Origin: Apostichopus japonicus
Taxonomy: Eukaryota; Echinodermata; Holothuroidea; Aspidochirotida; Stichopodidae
Assembly (NCBI RefSeq): GCF_037975245.1
Contig: NC_092570.1
Location: 6,865,001-6,929,000, forward strand
Direction: 5' to 3'
DNA length: 64,000 nucleotides
Shown: positions 33,220 through 44,990 of the stretch, piece after piece
Position numbering within the stretch: position 1 is the stretch's first letter
Layout of the letters: each line of letters begins with the position of its first letter
Notes under the pieces: model-generated
Database searches by the model: none
What the model was told of the DNA's origin: nothing
Seen by the model: only the letters and a program-made list of their open reading frames with translations
Program-made: the position numbers and the translations under genes

Positions 33220-34812
33220 GTAAGACAGGAGCAGATGAGTCACCCGCCCCCCTCCCCTTCCCCACAGAAAGGATTCTGACAGCACCTTAAAGGCATTGAA
33301 AACTCGCCTCCAATCCGCGTGCCGTGCTCTGAAAAAGTTAACTTTCCGTGGCTTGCAAGTGAAGTTTTCTTCTTGTTGCTACAAAATGCAGACACTAATG
33401 CAACATGATACCTTGTTACCTTGTTATCATTCTAGACCTGAGATGTCCATTGCTGCTATGTACACTGTGTTGTGGGTATTGACTGTAGCTGTATGTATTG
33501 ACTGTACACTAGTGTCTAATTACGGACGGTAGCAAGCTGTGTGTGTATTTTCTGAGATCGATGGTGGTGTCTAACATTTTCTGTTACACCTCATTCGAAA
33601 CTAGGTCAGATTACCGGCATGAGACGTTTCTTTGTGTGCGAGTCTTCACACCCTTTAACCCTACCACTAACCTACTAAGCCTCAATCCTACTACATCCCA
33701 ACTTTATAACAACCTCATACTTTGGCAACACAATTTCTATTGCCAATAGGTAAGATTGACTTGAACTGAAACTATCGTTGTTAGAACAAAGTCAATGCAC
33801 AGGAGATTGATTAGCTGTTTGCTTTCCAAGCAAGCCTTACTTTGCACAGGCTTAGCACCCTTTCGTAGCAGCAGTACCCAAGTCTATAACCTTCATTGCA
33901 TGGAAGAATTGTGCTGTCCTTATTCGCTATTAGTTTCATTAACTGCTGATGTTAACTACTGATTATGTACCGTCCCACCACTTCTTGACCAAAAGCAACA
34001 AATCTTAACAAACTTAGCATTTTCTACTCAACTATGGAAAATATTGTAAAGTACCCCATGACTTAAGAGATGCATTCACTTTTTGGTTTCATATCATTTC
34101 ACACTTATTGGTTTGAAGTAAAAAAAAACTTTCTTAGAATTATACTTTACAATTATATTTCACTTGTCTTGATATTTGCATGGTTGATTCTTAAGGTAGT
34201 TTCAGTGTTGATTTGTCATAGTGTAATAGTGGAGAGATGTTTAAATGTTCCGCGGTCATCTGTATTAATTGGCTCTCAATTTAAAACTGTGATAATTAAT
34301 ACTTGCAATAATAAGAGCCCTGACTGTACGATGCACTAGTTTAATATGTGCTATACTGTAAGTCGAAACTCATATAAGTTTCATGTTCTACTCGCTATCT
34401 GTAGCCCAGATGATAGATGAACTTTTCGTAGACAAGGTTTTTCATCTGAATAGAATTTGTACATACTACCGTACACAATAAGCCCTGCAGTTTCACAGAT
34501 TAAAGAGATTAAGCACACATGACTGAAATCTAATGGATTTCATTTACAATAAGTTATATAGTGTTATAGTTTCCAAATAAAAACAGGTTTCATCACAATT
34601 CTTTCTGGAAATAGAGGTTTGGTAGGCTTGACCCTTTATGCAGGCTGCAGGTTGACTTTGCGTCTCTCCTTCCCTCTCCCTCCCTCCCTCCCCATCCCTT
34701 TTCCTCCCACCACCTCTCTCCCTCCCTCCCTCCCTCTCCCTCCTTCTCTACTTGTTGTTGTTTTTTTTTTCTTTGTCTTATCCTTGTGAGTGACTTTCTG
34801 TTTGGTTTCTAG
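33220..34812 (+). other. Intron 6
   Basis: Non-coding. A (TCCC)n-type pyrimidine microsatellite lies at about 34664-34745. Open frames at 33296-33749 and 34070-34339 show no domain. Confidence 0.55.
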
Positions 34813-34929
34813 AGAGAATAACATGCAGACATGAACCGTGTGAGAATGGTGGAGAATGCGAAGATGTCGGCATCAATGACAGTTTCCAGTGTAATTGTCC
34901 TGAAGGATTCATTGGAGATACTTGTGAAG
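34813..34929 (+). CDS. Exon 7: EGF-like 4
   Basis: Acceptor TTTGGTTTCTAG, donor GTCAGT, 117 bp, phase 1-1; residues ~344-382. Six cysteines in the ordinary EGF layout: CRHEPCENGGECED...FQCNCPEGFIGDTCE. More typical of Notch-like or protein-interaction EGFs than of the Tie block. Confidence 0.9.
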
Positions 34930-35613
34930 GTCAGTAGCAAAGAACACTTTACTTTCTTAATCAAAATGTTTGGCTTTTTTCTTTTCTTTTTTCCTTTTCA
35001 TGATCATTAAAAATCATAGCAATATTTTTGCTAGAGTATAACCATGAAAATTCATTAAGATGCTTCATCTGTTACCAGCAGCAAGGTCTTTAAGGGAAAT
35101 TGTCTGTTACGACCCTTATATAGCTTGTAGTCAGTCTTAACATGCAAATCAATTGCTGAACTGTTGGTAAAATCGACTAATTTAATTTATTTAGTCACTA
35201 TGCTTAGTTACATGCCATGGGAAAAGGATGTGATTTGGCTCATCTCGTTCCAAGCAGTGTTCCAAGAACAACTTCGCTAACTACCACAAAGTGGTCAATT
35301 ATCATTTTTGTAGCACTTGGTATTTTTTTTTTACACACACTCACAGAAACAAAACATTGGATTTTACTTTGGCTTGATATTATTTTGTACTTCTGAAGAT
35401 TTTAGCAGTAGAATTTGGTAACCGTTTACTAGCTAGGGGTCTAAAATGTGTGTAAGGCAGATCATCCATTCATGTGCTATCTGTACAGATCAATATATTA
35501 GACTATACATGTAATGCAATTTGGAAAGTATGTGTATCACAGCGTCATGGTTGGTCTCTACTGTCCAGTTCCATTATAATCATTTTCTGAGCTTTTACAT
35601 GAATTTGTTTCAG
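34930..35613 (+). other. Intron 7
   Basis: 684 bp, non-coding, nothing recognised. Confidence 0.55.
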
Positions 35614-35730
35614 TTCTTTCGCCTTGCTCTTCTGATCCTTGCCAAAATGGAGCCACTTGCACCGATGGAGAATTTGGAGACTACACTTGTGAGTGTGCTC
35701 CTGGCTTTGAAGGCACAAACTGTGACATTG
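35614..35730 (+). CDS. Exon 8: EGF-like 5
   Basis: Acceptor TTGTTTCAG, donor GTAAGT, 117 bp, phase 1-1; residues ~383-421. PCSSDPCQNGATCTDGEFGD then YTCECAPGFEGTNCD. Very like exon 9, so the two arose by exon duplication. Confidence 0.9.
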
Positions 35731-36183
35731 GTAAGTATCATGGAATGAAAAATCTAATTGAAAATTGGAAGAAAAAGCTGGGATGTTATGTAGAAAAATA
35801 GAAAAGACAAACTGATTATAAATACCCTTTGAAAGACATTATTTTCACCTTTAGAGAGCATTCTAAGTATTAAACACATTTTTCATTGTATCAACTACAG
35901 TATAATGGTTTCATGTTCCATATATATACAACCACGATAAACATACAAGTATGGCAAGATGGCACTATTCTGGGCCAATCAAGAAGCAGTGGTGAGTGGG
36001 GGGAGGGAGAGGAGAGGAGTTTAACAATACCAGTGTTGTTACTAAAAAAGTGAACTATTTAGTGTGGCAACTTAAAGAAGTGTCAAAAGTTATGGAAAGC
36101 GGTGTTATCAATCAGTTATGGCAGTTGTTCTTTATAGAGTGTGTTTTGCACAAGAAAAACTGAATGTGTCTTTATTATTCCAG
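35731..36183 (+). other. Intron 8
   Basis: 453 bp, non-coding. Confidence 0.55.
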
Positions 36184-36297
36184 CACCTGCTCCTTGCTCC
36201 TCTGAGCCTTGTGAAAATGGTGCTATGTGTACAGATGGAGAAGGTGACTACACCTGTGAATGCCCTCCTGGCTTTGAAGGCAAAAACTGTGAAACTG
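36184..36297 (+). CDS. Exon 9: EGF-like 6
   Basis: Acceptor TTTATTATTCCAG, donor GTAAGC, 114 bp, phase 1-1; residues ~422-459. [20 protein letters not shown] then [15 protein letters not shown]. It closely resembles exon 8 and the broken EGF copies at 36581, 37385 and 41235. Confidence 0.9.
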
Positions 36298-36580
36298 GTA
36301 AGCAATATGAATATATTTGAAAACAGCAAATGAAGGATGTGGACTTTGTTTCGGGTAGTGGGTAACTCTAAAATCAACTTTAGTGTCTGTATTTTCAAAC
36401 GCCATTATGTTCTAAGAATTGTAACTCCTATGAGTTATGCTTGATGAAATTTTGCATATATCTTTCTGGAAATTTGTGGTAAATATAGGAAATCTTTGAT
36501 CTATTCTTTTAAATAAACTGTAAAATGGTTATGAAATGTTAGGAGCAATGTCTAAAACAGTTGATGGTAGATTGTCTTTT

Positions 36581-36611
36581 TCTGGCTTCGAAGGTCAAAA
36601 CTGTGAAACTG
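36581..36611 (+). pseudogene. EGF exon fragment with donor
   Basis: The last ~30 bases of an EGF exon (GFEGQNCET as translated) followed by GTAAGC, but the N-terminal part and acceptor are gone. A relic of another exon 8/9-type copy. Confidence 0.65.
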
Positions 36612-37033
36612 GTAAGCGAGATGAAAGTATTATTCAAGACAGTAAATTAGGCATTGGTCTGTTTCTTCTAGACGGTTACCCTGTTTGTCTGTCCTGGGTT
36701 GATCATGTACTACACACGATAAGTTTCATTTGTCTTTCTAAAGTGTTTCCGATGCGATGCGGCCCGTTATTATAATGACAGTTGTATGTGCGGGTAAATG
36801 AATTATGGCAAATATCCACCCATTGTCAGTTTGAGCTCTGGCTTCTACTTAACTACTTAGGATGGTAGTAGTAGTGTCTTTGTTTTTTTTGTGAAAGGCA
36901 CTTTTTTGCTTTTTTTTTATGTGGAATTAGGGATTTTGTCAGCTGTTGTTGTGATGGAATTTTTTTTGTTTTCAAATTGTATACTTTTTAAATTCAAAAT
37001 TATTGAACAGATTTTTTCCCTCCCCCTCTCAAG

Positions 37034-37174
37034 AGTCCTGTAATGCTGCTTGCCCTCTTATATATGCACCAGTCTGTGGTTCTGATGGAGTAACTTATGA
37101 CAATGAATGTGTCTTTACTTCTGGAGCCAAATGCAGAGATGAAACTTTAACCTTTACAGAGGGTGAATGTACTG
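37034..37174 (+). CDS. Exon 10: Kazal domain 1
   Basis: Acceptor CCTCCCCCTCTCAAG, donor GTAAGT, 141 bp, phase 1-1; residues ~460-506. Six cysteines spaced C-x3-C-x7-C-x10-C-x7-C-x11-C, with [20 protein letters not shown], the follistatin/agrin-type Kazal pattern. The residue two after the second cysteine (P1 in Kazal inhibitors) is Leu, which would point to chymotrypsin- or elastase-like targets if it inhibits at all. Confidence 0.9.
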
Positions 37175-37384
37175 GTAAGTAAATTTTTGATGAAGTGAAT
37201 ACAATGGTCTGATATAGATTTCTCTAAGTTGAAATTTGACTTGTAATGTAGAATTTATTTGACCTTTCATCTTGAAAGTTTCGACCTGAAGATGAAAGTT
37301 GATTGTAAAACTGTTATAAAATGTTAGAAGTATGTGACTACTGGGAAAACCCTTCATCAATACTGTAGATTTGATTCATGATAG

Positions 37385-37470
37385 CAACTACTCCTTGCTC
37401 CTCTGTGCCCTTGTGAAAATGGCTCTACTTGTACCGATGGAAAACTAGGAGAATACACTTGTGAATGATC
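37385..37470 (+). pseudogene. Broken EGF exon, copy 1
   Basis: Similar to exon 9 from its first base (CAACTACTCCTTGCTCCTCT) but with one inserted base (GTGCCC versus GAGCC) that shifts the frame, an early TGA and no donor. The layout here was once EGF after Kazal. Confidence 0.7.
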
Positions 37471-38648
37471 AAAGATAAATTTTTGTGTTGGTGTACAAAT
37501 TGAACCAAACATAAATGGGAGAGTACAATATACGATTTGATGAAATATTTTGTGCTCAAGTCTGTTTCCAATATTATAGAAACTATGAAAAGGAATTGAT
37601 TGATTGATTAATTAATGAATGGTACATTCCAGTCCATTCTGCCATATACAATCTAGTCCGTCATTTACATAATTAGAAGAAACAAACAGAGAAGACAATA
37701 TCAAAGAAAGAAACACTAAGAAAAAACAAAACGAAAGGCAGAGAGAGAGAGAAAAGACAAAAGAAAGCAGTCTACAAATTATACAAAGTTATTAATTAAG
37801 TAGTTTTCTAAGGATCTCTTGAAGGAAGATTAAGAATTACAGCACTGAATGTGACTAGGAAGAGGTGACCATTTTAAGATGGTTTTCCCCGTTAGTTGTT
37901 AAACTGCGGATATGGGGTGCACACTAAACCTGGTTGTGACCTTTCATAACCACACCCTGTGTAGAAGCCTGGTAAAATCACTAGAGAAACTCTACGGTTG
38001 GATGGTTTATACGAGAAACATACGATTAACTAATCATGTTGATAAGGGTGTTGTAAGCCAGATCTGCTCAAGTTTAGTTATAAGCCAAAAGCCATATTGT
38101 CAAATTATGGTTTTCTCATTGAGCAATTCATGGGCATAAAATCAAATTTCACTGTTTTCATGTTGTCAGCTCTGATATAACATCCATAATACATACAGTT
38201 GTTATACCTGAATACTGTTTGCTCACAGTTTAACGTTTTTACAAATTCATCAGATTTTGAATATTTTTCTTCAATTTGCCTGGTGCAAGGTTATAAATAT
38301 AGCAAATTTGATTAACTCTCTGCAAAGTTTACACTAAGTTAAAGATCAAAAAATTTATTTCCATTGTTTCATGATCATAATCATGATCATGGTCGAAGAG
38401 ATGTTTAAAATGAGCTTCAAATCCGATTGTGTTTTGTTCTTAAAATATTATTTATATGAGATATTGATTTCCATTGCTTTATGATCAGAAAACAGAATCA
38501 TAATAATTTTTTTCTCTCTCTTTTTATACTCAAATGTTAGATGCTACAAGTAAAGAACTGAAAGAACTTGAGAAACCAAATAGCTTAATAAATTTATGAA
38601 CAGAGAAAGTGGTTTGAAAAATTATTAAAAATAAACAAAAGCAGAACA
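37471..38648 (+). other. Intron between Kazal exons, kin to the array intron
   Basis: 37480-37900 and about 38390-38470 resemble the intron parts of the 961-bp Kazal repeat (shared GGGAGAGTACAATATA, GATGAAATATTTTGTGCTCA, GGTACATTCCAGTC and GTTTTGTTCTTAAAATA). Confidence 0.7.
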
Positions 38649-38821
38649 GGGCCCTATTTCATAAAAGTTAAGAACATTCTTATCTTGGACTTAAGAAGAA
38701 TAATCATTCTTAAGTCTGTAATTGTTCTTAACTTTAAGAACATTCTTATCTTCTATTTCATAAAGCAACTTAAGAAGAATTCATTCTTATCTTTGTCCTG
38801 AAATCGTTCTTAACTTTAAGA

Positions 38822-39139
38822 ATGATCAGCATCACTCTTAAGTATGTTCTTAAGTGTCACATGTCAATTAGGCGGGAAATTTCAATCAAAACACATCATT
38901 GCTTATTTAGGTGTTTAAAGTGGATGCCAATGATGGCTATGTATATGGCCTTTGGGCTGCTTGAAAGAGAAAACCAACGAGCTCTACGAAGGGAAAGGGT
39001 ATTTAGGGACAGAACCAACCCACTAGATCAATGGACAGACCGACAGATGCATTCGAACTACCGGTTCAGTAGACTTGCGTGCATCAACATCATTGTTATG
39101 CTTCAAGCTGATATTTCTTTAAGCATATGCCCTACTTAA
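38822..39139 (+). pseudogene. Harbinger/PIF-like transposase N-terminal fragment, copy 1
   Basis: Contains RRERVFRDRTNPLDQW and NYRFSRLACINIIVMLQ, matching the usual N-terminal 'R.R.F..R..PL....D.....RFRFS...I..L...' pattern of PIF/Harbinger transposases. The DDE core is missing. Confidence 0.5.
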
Positions 39140-40312
39140 TATAGAATAGGCTATAATAGTGGTGGGGTGGTGATGGGATGGCAATCACAGCTACTATAAT
39201 GAGGTAACTATAGAAATGTTCATTTCTGACTGGGGTGGGAGGGATGGGGGAAGGGTAGAACTACTTGCCGCAAGGTTGGGGAGGGGACAGAACCGTTCTT
39301 GACGGAAAGTCAACTGTTGCCCGACTTCAGACCGTCTTCCTGGGGGAGGGGTCTAATGGGGTATCCCCTCCCCTTTGAAAATTTTGGTTTATATATGGGG
39401 AATTATATGCAAAATGGTGCTATCATTTGCCCTAATTTGCACAGATTTTTTGCCAGTATCTTAGGTCTTCAGAAATTTGTTTTTTTTGGGGGGGGGGGGG
39501 AGACACCCCCCTCTCGTACGCCTATGATCGGTACGTTTGTGGTTTTGTTGATAAATTTGTGCCCATTACCCTCTCTTCACAAACTAACTCGTAGCTGTTT
39601 AGGCAACTAATTATAACTTGAACTACCAACAAAATACAGGGGCTGATCCAGATTTTTTGGCAGCAGGAGGTTTAGGGTTATATGTGATGCTGTCCTGGGG
39701 GAGGGATCTAAGAGTAGGGGTGTTCCTGCAACGTTTTGCATTGACTTTGAATATATAGAACTCATTTGAAGCTAGCGAACATGGTCAACCCACCCAATAA
39801 CAAAAATTGTACACAAAACGCAGAATTGAAGCTGGCAAACAGTGTAATTCTATCTTGAAAATCATACCAAGTTTTGTACGGTGGAGTATAAGAATCGCAA
39901 GATACAATTTGTTAAAGTTGACAAGTGAAACGTGTAAAACTGCATGATTTTCGATCAATTAACTGAAACTTGCAAATACTTAGGTTTTTCACAGGAATAT
40001 ACGAATAGTCCTAGTTGGAAACTTAAGAAATTCCGCACAACGATTTTTCAATTAAAAAAAAACATTGGGGACCCCTCTAAAAAATATACAAAAATGTGTT
40101 TGTGTGCTTCACCCTCTATATAGATATATTTCCCTATATAAAGATATCTAAACATTTTTTTCCCTTTCTATAAATTTCTTCCCCCTCCCCACCGCCTCTG
40201 TCAGATTTTTTTTAAAGGAAATCTATTATTTTCTACATTTTTTATTTGGCAAGAACATTACAAATTTATATAGGATACTGGAATAGAAATTTTAAAGTGA
40301 ATTTGTAAATTG

Positions 40313-40674
40313 TTAAATTATAATGAATATGAACTGACTTTTACAATAGCATTCACGGCAAAAGATATTAAAGGACAATTCCTCTCTTCCCATATAAGAC
40401 TCAAATAAACGTAGAATGTGGCAATGTGGAATGCTTGAGTTATTACAGTTATTATACTTCTGAAGAGACTCAGATTGCACGACTGAAGTCCATGCGATGA
40501 ATGGGCAGGCAGGCAGGCAGGCAATATAGGATGATTTGTTTTCAGCATAGAAGTTTACAGTCTCGAGGGTGATGTGAGAGCTATGCCCTTCAACTAGAAG
40601 GATGATAGGCAAGGTGATGTCCTCTCTCCTAACGCTCAGTCAAAACAAATTGGCGATCCATTCATAAAAAACTT
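40313..40674 (-). pseudogene. Tigger/pogo-like transposase C-terminal fragment, copy 1
   Basis: Minus strand. PIILLVEGHSSHITLETVNF is the late 'DGHSSH' catalytic-region block of DDE_1 (pogo/Tigger/Jerky) transposases, with Glu in place of the usual Asp. It has an in-frame TGA upstream and is truncated at the duplication breakpoint (about 40674). Confidence 0.7.
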
Positions 40675-40883
40675 TGAATGAAGCTCTGGCTTCTACTTAA
40701 CTACTTAGGATGGTAGTAGTAGTGTCTTTGTTTTTTTTTGTGAAAGGCACTTTTTTGCTTTTTTTTTTATGTGGAATTAGGGATTTTGTCAGCTGTTGTT
40801 GTTTTGGAATTTTTTTTGTTTTCAAATTGTATACTTTTTAAATTCAAAATTATTGAACAGATTTTTTCCCTCCCCCTCTCAAG

Positions 40884-41024
40884 AGTCCTGTAATGCTGCT
40901 TGCCCTCTTATATATGCACCAGTCTGTGGTTCTGATGGAGTAACTTATGACAATGAATGTGTCTTTACTTCTGGAGCCAAATGCAGAGATGAAACTTTAA
41001 CCTTTACAGAGGGTGAATGTACTG
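40884..41024 (+). CDS. Exon 11: Kazal domain 2
   Basis: Same 47-codon exon as exon 10, identical in predicted protein, with acceptor CTCTCAAG and donor GTAAGT, phase 1-1; residues ~507-553. P1-position Leu. Produced by the 3.85-kb duplication. Confidence 0.9.
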
Positions 41025-41234
41025 GTAAGTACATTTTTGATGAAGTGAATACAATGGTCTGATATAGATTTCTCTAAGTTGAAATTTGACTTGTAATGTA
41101 GAATTTATTTGACCTTTCATCTTGAAAGTTTCGACCTGAAGATGAAAGTTGATTGTAAAACTGTTATAAAATGTTAGAAGTATGTGACTACTGGGAAAAC
41201 CCTTCATCAATACTGTAGATTTGATTCATGATAG

Positions 41235-41320
41235 CAACTACTCCTTGCTCCTCTGTGCCCTTGTGAAAATGGCTCTACTTGTACCGATGGAAAACTAGGA
41301 GAATACATTTGTGAATGATC
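41235..41320 (+). pseudogene. Broken EGF exon, copy 2
   Basis: Same frameshift and TGA as 37385-37470, plus one substitution (ACT to ATT). The break therefore predates the duplication. Confidence 0.7.
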
Positions 41321-42672
41321 AAAGATAAATTTTTGTGTTGGTGTACAAATTGAACCAAAAATAAATGGGAGAGTACAATATACGATTTGATGAAATATTT
41401 TGTGCTCAAGTCTGTTTCCAATATTATAGAAACTATGAAAAGGAATTGATTGATTGATTAATTAATGAATGGTACATTCCAGTCCATTCTGCCATATACA
41501 ATCTAGTCCGTCATTTACATAATTAGAAGAAACAAACAGAGAAGACAATATCAAAGAAAGAAACACTAAGAAAAAACAAAACGAAAGGCAGAGAGAGAGA
41601 GAGAAAAGACAAAAGAAAGCAGTCTACAAATTATACAAAGTTATTAATTAAGTAGTTTTCTAAGGTTCTCTTGAAGGAAGATTAAGAATTACAGCACTGA
41701 ATGTGACTAGGAAGAGGTGACCATTTTAAGATGGTTTTCCCCGTTAGTTGTTAAACTGCGGATATGGGGTGCACACTAAACCTGGTTGTGACCTTTCATA
41801 ACCACACCCTGTGTAGAAGCCTGGTAAAATCACTAGAGAAACTCTACGGTTGGATGGTTTATACGAGAAACATACGATTAACTAATCATGTTGATAAGGG
41901 TGTTGTAAGCCAGATCTGCTCAAGTTTAGTTATAAGCCAAAAGCCATATTGTCAAATTATGGTTTTCTCATTGAGCAATTCATGGGCATAAAATCAAATT
42001 TCACTGTTTTCATGTTGTCAGCTCTGATATAACATCCATAATACATACAGTTGTTATACCTGAATACTGTTTGCTCACAGTTTAACGTTTTTACAAATTC
42101 ATCAGATTTTGAATATTTTTCTTCAATTTGCCTGGTGCAAGGTTTTAATATAGCAAATTTGATTAACTCTCTGCAAAGTTTACACTAAGTTAAAGATCAA
42201 AAAATTTATTTCCATTGTTTCATGATCATAATCATGATCATGGTCGAAGAGATGTTTAAAATGAGCTTCAAATCCGATTGTGTTTTGTTCTTAAAATATT
42301 ATTTATATAAGATATTGATTTCCATTGCTTTATGATCAGAAAACAGAATCATAATAATTTTTTTCTCTCTCTTTTTATACTCAAATGTTAGATGCTACAA
42401 GTAAAGAACTGAAAGAACTTGAGAAACCAAATAGCTTAATAAATTTATGAACAGAGAAAGTGGTTTGAAAAATTATTAAAAATAAACAAAAGCAGAACAG
42501 GGCCCTATTTCATAAAAGTTAAGAACATTCTTATCTTGGACTTAAGAAGAATAATCATTCTTAAGTCTGTAATTGTTCTTAACTTTAAGAACATTCTTAT
42601 CTTCTATTTCATAAAGCAACTTAAGAAGAATTCATTCTTATCTTTGTCCTGAAATCGTTCTTAACTTTAAGA

Positions 42673-42990
42673 ATGATCAGCATCACTCTTAAGTATGTTC
42701 TTAAGTGTCACATGTCAATTAGGCGGGAAATTTCAATCAAAACACATCATTGCTTATTTAGGTGTTTAAAGTGGATGCCAATGATGGCTATGTATATGGC
42801 CTTTGGGCTGCTTGAAAGAGAAAACCAACGAGCTCTACGAAGGGAAAGGGTATTTAGGGACAGAACCAACCCACTAGATCAATGGACAGACCGACAGATG
42901 CATTCGAACTACCGGTTCAGTAGACTTGCGTGCATCAACATCATTGTTATGCTTCAAGCTGATATTTCTTTAAGCATATGCCCTACTTAA
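42673..42990 (+). pseudogene. Harbinger/PIF-like transposase N-terminal fragment, copy 2
   Basis: Copy of 38822-39139, identical in predicted protein. Only the N-terminal helix-rich part is present. Confidence 0.5.
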
Positions 42991-44160
42991 TATAGAATAG
43001 GCTATAATAGTGGTGGGGTGGTGATGGGATGGCAATCACAGCTACTATAATGAGGTAACTATAGAAATGTTCATTTCTGACTGGGGTGGGAGGGATGGGG
43101 GAAGGGTAGAACTACTTGCCGCAAGGTTGGGGAGGGGACAGAACCGTTCTTGACGGAAAGTCAACTGTTGCCCGACTTCAGACCGTCTTCCTGGGGGAGG
43201 GGTCTAATGGGGTATCCCCTCCCCTTTGAAAATTTTGGTTTATATATGGGGAATTATATGCAAAATGGTGCTATCATTTGCCCTAATTTGCACAGATTTT
43301 TTGCCAGTATCTTAGGTCTTCAGAAATTTGTTTTTTTTGGGGGGGGGGAGACACCCCCCTCTCGTACGCCTATGATCGGTACGTTTGTGGTTTTGTTGAT
43401 AAATTTGTGCCCATTACCCTCTCTTCACAAACTAACTCGTAGCTGTTTAGGCAACTAATTATAACTTGAACTACCAACAAAATACAGGGGCTGATCCAGA
43501 TTTTTTGGCAGCAGGAGGTTTAGGGTTATATGTGATGCTGTCCTGGGGGAGGGATCTAAGAGTAGGGGTGTTCCTGCAACGTTTTGCATTGACTTTGAAT
43601 ATATAGAACTCATTTGAAGCTAGCGAACATGGTCAACCCACCCAATAACAAAAATTGTACACAAAACGCAGAATTGAAGCTGGCAAACAGTGTAATTCTA
43701 TCTTGAAAATCATACCAAGTTTTGTACGGTGGAGTATAAGAATCGCAAGATACAATTTGTTAAAGTTGACAAGTGAAACGTGTAAAACTGCATGATTTTC
43801 GATCAATTAACTGAAACTTGCAAATACTTAGGTTTTTCACAGGAATATACGAATAGTCCTAGTTGGAAAATTAAGAAATTCCGCACAACGATTTTTCAAT
43901 TAAAAAAAAACATTGGGGACCCCTCTAAAAAATATACAAAAATGTGTTTGTGTGCTTCACCCTCTATATAGATATATTTCCCTATATAAAGATATCTAAA
44001 CATTTTTTTCCCTTTCTATAAATTTCTTCCCCCTCCCCACCGCCTCTGTCAGATTTTTTTTAAAGGAAATCTATTATTTTCTACATTTTTTATTTGGCAA
44101 GAACATTACAAATTTATATAGGATACTGGAATAGAAATTTTAAAGTGAATTTGTAAATTG

Positions 44161-44990
44161 TTAAATTATAATGAATATGAACTGACTTTTACAATAGCAT
44201 TCACGGCAAAAGATATTAAAGGACAATTCCTCTCTTCCCATATAAGACTCAAATAAACGTAGAATGTGGCAATGTGGAATGCTTGAGTTATTACAGTTAT
44301 TATACTTCTGAAGAGACTCAGATTGCACGACTGAAGTCCATGCGATGAATGGGCAGGCAGGCAGGCAGGCAATATAGGATGATTTGTTTTCAGCATAGAA
44401 GTTTACAGTCTCGAGGGTGATGTGAGAGCTATGCCCTTCAACTAGAAGGATGATAGGCAAGGTGATGTCCTCTCTCCTAACGCTCAGTCAAAACAAATTG
44501 GCGATCCATTCATAAAAAACTTCTGTGTTAATCCAGCCGTTCGAGGATTGTCCTACACACCATTCCTCTGGAGCACCCTACAGGGGGTCGTAACAGAAGC
44601 GGCTGTTCAGGAAGATTAACATAGGCTCCAAGAAAAACCCTGTAGCGTTCATACAGGCCAGGACGGTGATTTGCCTTTTGTCCATGTTGCTCAACTGGTA
44701 GATGTTCTTTGTCTCTCCTGGGGCCAACACTTTCTCCTTGCTTCCTGCCAGTGGAAACCCACTTTTGTCACAGTTGAAAATGCGACTACCATCATTAAGA
44801 ATGTCCTCCAAGTTTTCCACCGCCTCGGAACTGATAAACACCTTATAGTCTCTGAACCATTTTTTCTAGTCGCTCGACTGTAAACATAGCTTTTTCTTTT
44901 CCCAGATTGTCCCCAACTCTCTCCACTACAATCGGGTTTCTCTTCAGAAAGTCCCTAAACCATTGTGCTCCTGAAAAAAAGATAACAACA
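44161..44990 (-). pseudogene. Tigger/pogo-like DDE transposase relic, copy 2
   Basis: Minus strand, reading from about 44970: an acceptor (TTATCTTTTTTTCAG), then AQWFRDFLKRNP (end of a CENP-B type DNA-binding region), then after a frame change RIFNCDKSGFPLAG (first catalytic Asp block, usually N.DETGF), then APEEWCVG..SNGWINTE, then LLVEGHSSH. In-frame stops occur near 44580 and 44490. So the relic has one frameshift and at least two stops, and the second catalytic Asp is Glu. Not functional. Confidence 0.75.

Larger units (their letters stand above)
38649..40674 (+). mobile_element. Truncated Harbinger-like element, copy 1
   Basis: Starts with the terminal repeat GGGCCCTATTTCAT and CTTAAG-rich subterminal inverted repeats. 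It carries the N-terminal transposase-like fragment (38822-39139) and, on the minus strand, a Tigger-like tail. It is cut off at the duplication breakpoint, so no right end is present. Confidence 0.6.
36834..40681 (+). repeat. 3.85-kb tandem duplication, copy 1
   Basis: Matches 40682-44522 nearly base for base (a few single-base and run-length differences). It holds a Kazal exon, an EGF relic, a Harbinger-like fragment and the C-terminal part of a Tigger-like transposase. Similarity ends at about 40674. Confidence 0.9.
40682..44522 (+). repeat. 3.85-kb tandem duplication, copy 2
   Basis: Direct copy of 36834-40681. On its right side the Tigger-like transposase continues past the breakpoint, so copy 2 keeps the original right flank. 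Confidence 0.9.
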
